A stretch of DNA of 64,000 nt from Ramlibacter algicola (lineage in GTDB: Bacteria; Pseudomonadota; Gammaproteobacteria; Burkholderiales; Burkholderiaceae_C), in NCBI RefSeq assembly GCF_016641735.1, contig NZ_JAEDAO010000001.1:3038001-3102000 (forward strand). The letters are read 5' to 3'. This document shows, piece after piece, positions 62,085 through 64,000 of this stretch. The number at the start of each line of letters is the position of its first letter. Position 1 is the stretch's first letter. A model generated the notes under the pieces. It saw nothing but the letters and a program-made list of their open reading frames with translations, searched no databases and had not been told where the DNA came from. The position numbers and the translations under genes were made by a program.

Positions 62085-62771
62085 TCAGGCCGGCTCCATG
62101 CCGTGCCGTCGTTTGATGTCGGTGCTCGCCGGCGAGGCGAGGAACGCGAGCAGGTCCTGCGCGGCGTGCGCCTGCTGGCTGGTCGCGCACACCGCGCCGG
62201 AAAAGATGGTCGTGATGCGCACCGGGTCGGGCAACGCGCCGAGCACGGTGATGCCGGCCAGGTCCTTCAGTTCGCTGGATTGCTGGAATCCCAGCGCCAC
62301 CTTGCCGTCGGCCACGAGCGAGCCGACCGGCACGCCGGGCGGCGCCTGCACCGTGCGGGCCTGCATCTCGGCGGCGATACCCCAGCGCTCGAACAGCTTC
62401 AGCAATGCGGTTCCGCTGGGGCCGGTCGAATAGCCGATGGTGGGCGCGGCGAGCACGGCGGCCTTCAACGCGTCTTCGCTGCCGATGTCGGGAGTCGCTG
62501 CGCCGGCCTGCACGGCGACGGCCACTTCGGACCGGAACAGGTCCACGCGCGCGCCCGTGGCGTGGCCAGACGCCAGCAACTTGTCGATGGCCTCCGCGGC
62601 GAGCAGCACGACGTCGAAGGTCTCGCCCGCCTGCACGCGCTTGGCCGCGTCGACGCCGCCGACCGATTCGATCCGCACCGGGCAGGTCGTCTGGCGCTCG
62701 TACGCGACGGCGAGTTCGGCCAGGACGGCCCGCGTCGCCATCGACGAGATGCCTCGCAAGGGGATCAGCAT
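62085..62771 (-). CDS. Substrate-binding domain protein without signal peptide (ModA-like)
   Basis: A 228-residue ModA/molybdate-type binding-protein fold: GISSMATRAVLAELAVAYERQTTCPVRIESVGG, QAGETFDVVLLAAEAIDKLLASGH, and the lobe 2 segment PTIGYSTGPSGTALLKLFERWGI. The N-terminus MLIPLRGISSMA has no signal peptide, so it is probably cytoplasmic, which is odd for the family. It is the first gene of the pmd operon, right behind the shared upstream element. A tautomerase gene often in this place is absent. Its role is unknown; ligand sensing or a tautomerase-like role is speculation. Confidence 0.82.
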   Translation of the reverse strand: MLIPLRGISSMATRAVLAELAVAYERQTTCPVRIESVGGVDAAKRVQAGETFDVVLLAAEAIDKLLASGHATGARVDLFRSEVAVAVQAGAATPDIGSEDALKAAVLAAPTIGYSTGPSGTALLKLFERWGIAAEMQARTVQAPPGVPVGSLVADGKVALGFQQSSELKDLAGITVLGALPDPVRITTIFSGAVCATSQQAHAAQDLLAFLASPASTDIKRRHGMEPA

Positions 62772-62817
62772 GGACGCATTCTGGGCGGCGCCCCCCGCCG
62801 GGCCAAGTTCCGGCCCC

Positions 62818-62838
62818 GGCTATCAGCTAGAACAAAGG
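62818..62838. promoter_or_regulatory. Shared pmd upstream element, copy at the pmd operon
   Basis: GGCTATCAGCTAGAACAAAGG (first 21 bases) matches 42009-42029 at 19 of 21 positions. It lies in the 100-base divergent region, 46 bases upstream of the first pmd gene and 34 bases before the LysR ATG, so it could serve both and itself. Confidence 0.75.
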
Positions 62839-62871
62839 GGCATGGCTGCAGGGCCCCACTACACTTTGGGC

Positions 62872-63783
62872 ATGGATTTGCGGCAGCTGGAGTACTTCGT
62901 TCGCGTGGCCGAGCTCGGCAGCTTCACGCGGGCTGCCATCGAGCTCGACGTGGCGCAACCCGCCCTGAGCCGGCAGGTGCGGCTGCTCGAAGTCGAGCTG
63001 CGCCAGACCCTGCTGGTGCGCAACGGCCGCGGCGCCGTGCCCACCGAAGCGGGCAAGACGCTGCTGGAGCATGGCCGCGGCATCCTGCACCAGGTGCAGC
63101 GCGCCAAGGAGGACCTGGGGCGCCTGCGCGGTGGCCTGTCGGGCCGCGTCGCCGTCGGCCTGCCCAACAGCGTCGCGCGCGTGCTGACCGTGCCGCTCAC
63201 GCGCGCGTTCCGCGAGCAGATGCCGGACGCGCGGCTCTCGATCAGCGAAGGCCTCTCCCACTCGCTCGAAGCCGGCCTGGTGAGCGGCCGCCTCGACATC
63301 GCGGTCCTCTACAACGCGCAGACGACGCGCGAGCTCGATGCGACGGCGCTGATGGACGAGGAGTTGCTGCTGGTGCGCGCGCGGCCGCCCGGCCTGCACG
63401 AGGACCCGCCGCCCGGGCCGGTGACGCTGGACGACGTCGCCGGCTTGCCGCTCGTGATCCCCACGCGTCCGAACGCGATCCGCATGCACGTCGAGTCCGC
63501 GATGGCCGCCATCGGCCGCAAGCCCGAGGTCGCGCTCGAGATCGACGGCGTGCAGGCGATCCTGGACCTGGTGCGCGACGGCGCCGGCTGCGCGATCCTC
63601 TCGCGCAACGCCCTGCTCCATTCGCCGCGGCCGTCGGCGTTCACCGCGCAGCAGATCGGGTCGCCGCCGATGCACATCCGGCTGTCGCTGGCGACCAGCC
63701 TGCAGCGCCCTGCCACGCCGGTGCAGGAAGCGACGCTCAAGCTGATCCGCGACACGGCGCCGCAAGTGGTGCCGCACGCCTAG
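62872..63783 (+). CDS. LysR family regulator of the pmd operon
   Basis: A 303-residue LysR-type regulator. MDLRQLEYFVRVAELGSFTRAAIELDVAQPALSRQVRLLEVEL is the winged helix, followed by the effector domain (about 90-300; GRVAVGLPNSVARVLTVPLTRAFREQMPDARLSISEG). It is divergent from the pmd operon with the shared element in between, as PmdR/LigR are in known clusters. It probably responds to protocatechuate or a pathway intermediate. ATG 62872 is chosen because the DNA-binding domain starts there. Confidence 0.93.
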   Translation: MDLRQLEYFVRVAELGSFTRAAIELDVAQPALSRQVRLLEVELRQTLLVRNGRGAVPTEAGKTLLEHGRGILHQVQRAKEDLGRLRGGLSGRVAVGLPNSVARVLTVPLTRAFREQMPDARLSISEGLSHSLEAGLVSGRLDIAVLYNAQTTRELDATALMDEELLLVRARPPGLHEDPPPGPVTLDDVAGLPLVIPTRPNAIRMHVESAMAAIGRKPEVALEIDGVQAILDLVRDGAGCAILSRNALLHSPRPSAFTAQQIGSPPMHIRLSLATSLQRPATPVQEATLKLIRDTAPQVVPHA

Positions 63784-63810
63784 CTCGTCATTCCCGCGGG
63801 GGCCTTCTTC

Positions 63811-63895
63811 GTCATCCCCGCGAAGGCGGGAATCCATCGCTTCCGCGTTCGACGCCGCCATGAAAGCGATGGGTCCCCGCCTCCGCGAAGACGAC
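63811..63895. repeat. Paired REP-like element after the LysR gene
   Basis: Left hairpin GTCATCCCCGCGAAGGCGGG and right hairpin GGTCCCCGCCTCCGCGAAGA, head to head. A further half hairpin (GTCATTCCCGCG) begins at 63787. Same type as at 28563 and 49302. Confidence 0.8.
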
Positions 63896-63958
63896 GGCTG
63901 TCGCGTCCGATTCCTCCCCGTCGGCCCACGCCCGGCACGGGCGCTGCTACGCTGCCGC

Positions 63959-64000
63959 ATGCGCCGCCGCACCGCGCTCACGCTGCTGGGCTGGCCCGTG
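63959..64000 (+). CDS. Possible start of a secreted protein (3' cut by window end)
   Basis: The last 42 bases read ATG with MRRRTALTLLGWPV, a basic and then hydrophobic N-terminus that looks like the start of a signal peptide, possibly twin-arginine. Only 14 codons are visible, so no family can be named and the start itself is uncertain. Confidence 0.4.
   Translation, partial: MRRRTALTLLGWPV

Noticed and set aside
62085..62771. Calling the first pmd gene a molybdate transporter subunit (modA)
   Set aside because: No signal peptide and no modB or modC nearby; context is protocatechuate degradation, so only the fold is claimed.

Overview
The window is a high-GC chromosomal segment of a betaproteobacterium, most likely Burkholderiales, family Comamonadaceae. 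The evidence is the gene families seen: Bug-type (TctC) solute receptors and a TctA permease, a cbb3 oxidase cluster with its own FNR, a malonate (mat) operon, the protocatechuate 4,5-cleavage (pmd) pathway, and REP-like and palindromic intergenic repeats. The genus cannot be fixed from sequence alone. Gene density is high, start/stop overlaps (ATGA or GTGA) are frequent, and there is no tRNA, rRNA, prophage, CRISPR array or insertion sequence that I can support.

Layout. (1) 1-3.6 kb: the 3' end of a TctA permease, a cytidylate-kinase-like/BON fusion, a small secreted protein, and a hydrolase overlapping a DnaJ-type zinc-cluster protein. (2) 3.7-12 kb: acyl-CoA genes (enoyl-CoA hydratase, family III CoA transferase), a Bug receptor and a class V aminotransferase. 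These face a GntR regulator and a 1,020-residue YdiJ-type flavin/iron-sulfur dehydrogenase; the divergent promoter holds two identical 15-bp operator-like sites. (3) 12.5-23 kb: a flavin-dependent oxidoreductase, an acetyltransferase, a phasin-like protein, a giant double hybrid sensor kinase, a PAP2 phosphatase, a DsbA/FrnE-like protein and a second hybrid kinase. (4) 23-28.5 kb: a malonate operon (GntR regulator, malonyl-CoA decarboxylase, Bug receptor, enoyl-CoA hydratase, malonyl-CoA synthetase) with a perfect 16-bp palindrome at its promoter. (5) 28.7-41 kb: housekeeping and mixed metabolism (lgt, a LysR regulator, ilvD, a FAD/Rieske oxidoreductase, two tandem cytochromes c, acs, a YqhA-type membrane protein, an aldo/keto reductase) and a three-gene GIY-YIG/MarR operon. 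(6) 41-42 kb: pmdC alone. (7) 42-57.5 kb: a low-oxygen block of ccoI-S-N-O-Q-P-G-H, a two-component pair, fnr and hemN on the minus strand, and uspA-metallohydrolase-uspA on the plus strand; three FNR boxes tie the block together. (8) 57.6-63.8 kb: the rest of the pmd operon with its LysR regulator.

How the genes work together. The pmd enzymes convert protocatechuate to central metabolites: PmdAB opens the ring, PmdC oxidises the semialdehyde to 2-pyrone-4,6-dicarboxylate, PmdD hydrolyses it, PmdE hydrates oxalomesaconate and PmdF cleaves the product to pyruvate and oxaloacetate. PmdC lies 15.6 kb away from pmdB, across the whole cco/fnr block, yet it and the main operon share a nearly identical 21-bp upstream element (19 of 21 positions), so the two parts look like one split regulon. 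The cco/fnr block makes a high-affinity terminal oxidase and its assembly factors under FNR control. The mat operon takes up and activates malonate to malonyl-CoA and decarboxylates it to acetyl-CoA.

The clearest items for follow-up are the split pmd regulon and its shared operator, the structured pmdA-pmdB gap, the GntR and MatR operators, the FNR box that overlaps the apparent hemN start, and a 297-bp element bounded by perfect 31-bp inverted repeats whose core recurs 28 kb away.
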